5,807 nt of DNA from Desulfovibrio sp. (GTDB lineage Bacteria; Desulfobacterota; Desulfovibrionia; Desulfovibrionales; Desulfovibrionaceae): contig JAIWOE010000222.1 of the NCBI GenBank assembly GCA_020217165.1, positions 1-5,807 of the forward strand. Direction: 5' to 3'. Under the pieces are notes generated by a model. That model did not search any database. It was not told the DNA's origin and saw nothing but the letters and a program-made list of their open reading frames with translations. This document shows positions 4,551 to 5,807 of this stretch, in pieces (position 1 is the stretch's first letter; every line of letters starts with the position of its first letter). Position numbers and translations under genes: made by a program.

Positions 4551-5272
4551 AGCAACCGTACTTCCTGGCCGCTTGACAGGGCCGCGGCATACGGTTCCCC
4601 GTTACGGGTCGAGGACACAGCCTCGGCATCTCCCACCGTGAGCAAGCATTCCCGGGAAAACTGCAGCTGCAGGGATTCGCCTGCCTCCAGGAACACATCC
4701 TGCCGGGGGCCGCCATCCACCGCGGCCGTGAGCCAAGTGCCAGCATGGGCGATAATCCGCACCCCTTCGGCAGCGGCCAAAGAGGCTGGCCGGTCCAGGG
4801 ATTCCTGCACAATGGGCTTGTCCGGAACAGGCGGCGCGGGGGCCGGCATGGGTTCCGGCGCCGGCGTGGGGATTGGCACGGGCAGGGGTTCAGGTGCTGG
4901 GGCAGCCGTGGCCATGGTCACGGATTCGGGAGCTGCCGGGGAGACGGCCGGGGCGGAGGAGGATGTCTCCCGCAGCGTCTCCAGCCTTTCCTTGTAGGCC
5001 TGCTCGCCCTGGTAGGTGCGCACCCAGTTGCCATCGGGGCCGCGCCTGACCTGGTACCAGCCGTCGGTTTCGGCATCATATTGCTCATACCACCCCGTGG
5101 TGCCGAATTCCGCATCAAGGGGAAGAGTTTTCCGGATGCCGGGTTCCACCACGGTAAACTGCACTGCCTGGGGCAGGGGTTCGACCATGGCGCAGGCCGT
5201 GGCGCACAGGACCAGCAACACCGCGCAGGCAACACGCGACATTCTGGCAACGGAGTTGAAATTTCCAAGCAT
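4541..5272 (-). CDS. Probable secreted or lipid-anchored protein with RodZ-C (DUF4115)-like domain
   Basis: A 243-residue protein of unknown function. The N-terminus has a basic region and a hydrophobic core (VACAVLLVLCATAC, residues 14-27). C27 could be lipidated, though ATAC is a weak lipobox, so simple signal-peptide export is an alternative. Residues 28-100 contain an aromatic-rich segment (GWYEQYDAETDGWYQVRR, GNWVRTYQG). A Pro/Ala-rich linker spans about 103-153, as needed to cross a periplasmic space. Residues about 170-243 (GVRIIAHAGTWLTAAVDGG, then FLEAGESLQLQF, and a late GQEVRLLPN) resemble the RodZ C-terminal domain, but no cytoplasmic helix-turn-helix of true RodZ is present. The ATG at 5272 is chosen (AAGGT, 6 nt spacing) over a GTG 13 codons upstream, which coincides with the predicted transcription start. 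A cell-envelope role is inferred. Confidence 0.78.
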   Translation of the reverse strand: MLGNFNSVARMSRVACAVLLVLCATACAMVEPLPQAVQFTVVEPGIRKTLPLDAEFGTTGWYEQYDAETDGWYQVRRGPDGNWVRTYQGEQAYKERLETLRETSSSAPAVSPAAPESVTMATAAPAPEPLPVPIPTPAPEPMPAPAPPVPDKPIVQESLDRPASLAAAEGVRIIAHAGTWLTAAVDGGPRQDVFLEAGESLQLQFSRECLLTVGDAEAVSSTRNGEPYAAALSSGQEVRLLPN

Positions 5273-5315
5273 GGGCAGACCTTGCTGGCTGAGGTGATTG
5301 ACGGAACGCACGGTC

Positions 5316-5344
5316 AGTCTAGCCTATCCTGTCACGCTGTGCAA
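5316..5344 (-). promoter_or_regulatory. Probable sigma-70-type promoter of the RodZ-C-like gene
   Basis: Minus-strand TTGCAC (5344-5339), a 17-nt spacer and TAGACT (5321-5316). The -10 matches four of six consensus bases and the -35 three of six. Transcription would start near 5309, giving a leader of about 37 nt to the ATG at 5272. Confidence 0.5.
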
Positions 5345-5345
5345 T

Positions 5346-5378
5346 GCGGAGGCCGGGAATGCCGCCGGCGCACTCCGC
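5346..5378 (-). other. GC-rich hairpin downstream of the GNAT gene
   Basis: GCGGAG-GCCGG (5346-5356) pairs with CCGGC (5365-5369) and CTCCGC (5373-5378) across an 8-nt loop and a 3-nt bulge. It begins 2 nt after the stop of the acetyltransferase-like gene, where a terminator is expected, but no T-tract follows on either strand. It may aid termination or protect the mRNA 3' end. Confidence 0.4.
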
Positions 5379-5380
5379 CA

Positions 5381-5807
5381 TCAGTGCAGCAGGAGGGTGC
5401 GGGCCAGGGCCTTGGCCGCGGTGCGGCATTGGGCTGCTGCCATGGCCAGGCGACCGCGGGCCGTGCGGGGGGCCTGGAGGGTCACGGTCATGCGGGGGAT
5501 GGCGCCAGTCTGGTATTTGTATGGTTCATCCCCCCACAGAAAATGAAACTCCTGGATCTCGCCCAGGGAGGTTTCGATGATCTCCATCTGCAGCATGTTC
5601 CCGGCCTTGACCTTAGAACCAGCCTCGCTGCGTCCGGACTGGAGGAAATAATGCCGGCCGGCGAAGGCCAGGCCGAACTCCATGGCCTCCACGACGCCAT
5701 CCACCTGCATGCCGAACAGGCGCAACCGCCCCTGGGCCATGCAGGCGGTGGCGACATCCTCAAAAAACCTGCGCCGGCGGGGCTCGGCAAAGGTGCTCAC
5801 CTGCCCC
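5381..5807 (-). CDS. GNAT-type acyltransferase (Acetyltransf_6/CelD-like), C-terminal part (runs off right edge)
   Basis: The last 141 codons of a protein whose N-terminal half lies outside the window. The segment RRRFFEDVATACMAQGRLRL, then VDGVVEAMEFGLAFAGRHYFLQSG, and above all EFHFLWGDEPYKYQTGAIPR matches the C-terminal GNAT fold of the Acetyltransf_6 family (PF13480), found in CelD/BcsL-type and polysaccharide-linked acyltransferases. 'F-L-x-G-D-E-P-Y-K' is its hallmark. The GTG at 5800 is in frame but is probably internal, because family members have 300-400 residues and the frame is open to the edge (Gly-Gln before it). The substrate is unknown; acylation of a cell-surface polysaccharide or lipid-linked sugar is the usual proposal. 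The C-terminus is Ala/Arg-rich. Confidence 0.82.
   Translation of the reverse strand, partial: GQVSTFAEPRRRRFFEDVATACMAQGRLRLFGMQVDGVVEAMEFGLAFAGRHYFLQSGRSEAGSKVKAGNMLQMEIIETSLGEIQEFHFLWGDEPYKYQTGAIPRMTVTLQAPRTARGRLAMAAAQCRTAAKALARTLLLH

Noticed and set aside
5273..5311. GTG start at 5311 for the RodZ-C-like gene
   Set aside because: There is no ribosome site, and it sits at the expected transcription start of the promoter at 5316-5344.

Overview
This 5.8 kb, GC-rich window looks like chromosomal DNA of a strict anaerobe of the Desulfovibrionales (Desulfovibrio or Megalodesulfovibrio type). The basis is the gene content: paired ferredoxin-containing MinD/ParA-family ATPases, DUF134 proteins and NifX/'orange protein' (ORP)-type metal-cluster domains. 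The genus is inferred, not demonstrated. All eight well-supported genes, and the partial genes at both edges, lie on the minus strand, so transcription runs from high to low coordinates.

Right part (5807 to about 3526). The C-terminal end of an Acetyltransf_6/CelD-like GNAT protein enters from the right edge (5807-5381). Next, behind its own promoter, is a probable secreted or lipid-anchored protein with a Pro/Ala linker and a RodZ-C (DUF4115)-like domain (5272-4541). Then comes an exported solute-binding-like protein (SBP_bac_3 type, 4467-3526) whose N-terminal tether is encoded by a 9-bp tandem repeat. These three have no obvious functional link to the rest.

Left part (3459 to 1). This is a compact operon. 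A strong sigma-70-like promoter (TTGACG-17-TATTAT) with a 20-bp near-perfect palindrome over the -10 and start region drives a Cys-tailed DUF134 protein (3401-2979). A 72-aa Gly/Gln/Arg-rich protein (2982-2764) overlaps its stop by 4 nt. After a short gap holding a palindromic hairpin and a possible second promoter come a DUF134-NifX/ORP fusion (2653-1943), two tandem MinD-type ATPases each carrying two 4Fe-4S motifs (1933-998 and 1011-70), and the start of a second NifX-family protein (73 to the left edge). Neighbouring genes overlap by 4 or 14 nt or sit 9 nt apart, which suggests translational coupling.

Working model. The known family relative is the ORP system of Desulfovibrio, in which a small NifX-like protein carrying a Mo-Cu-S cluster is encoded beside MinD-like Fe-S ATPases. 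The layout here fits a variant metal-cluster assembly or carrier system: two Fe-S ATPases, two cluster-binding NifX domains and two DUF134 helix-turn-helix proteins that may regulate it. The most interesting feature is inside the fusion gene. A consensus Shine-Dalgarno and ATG sit exactly at the domain boundary, so the gene may make both the fusion and a free ORP-like protein of 117 residues.
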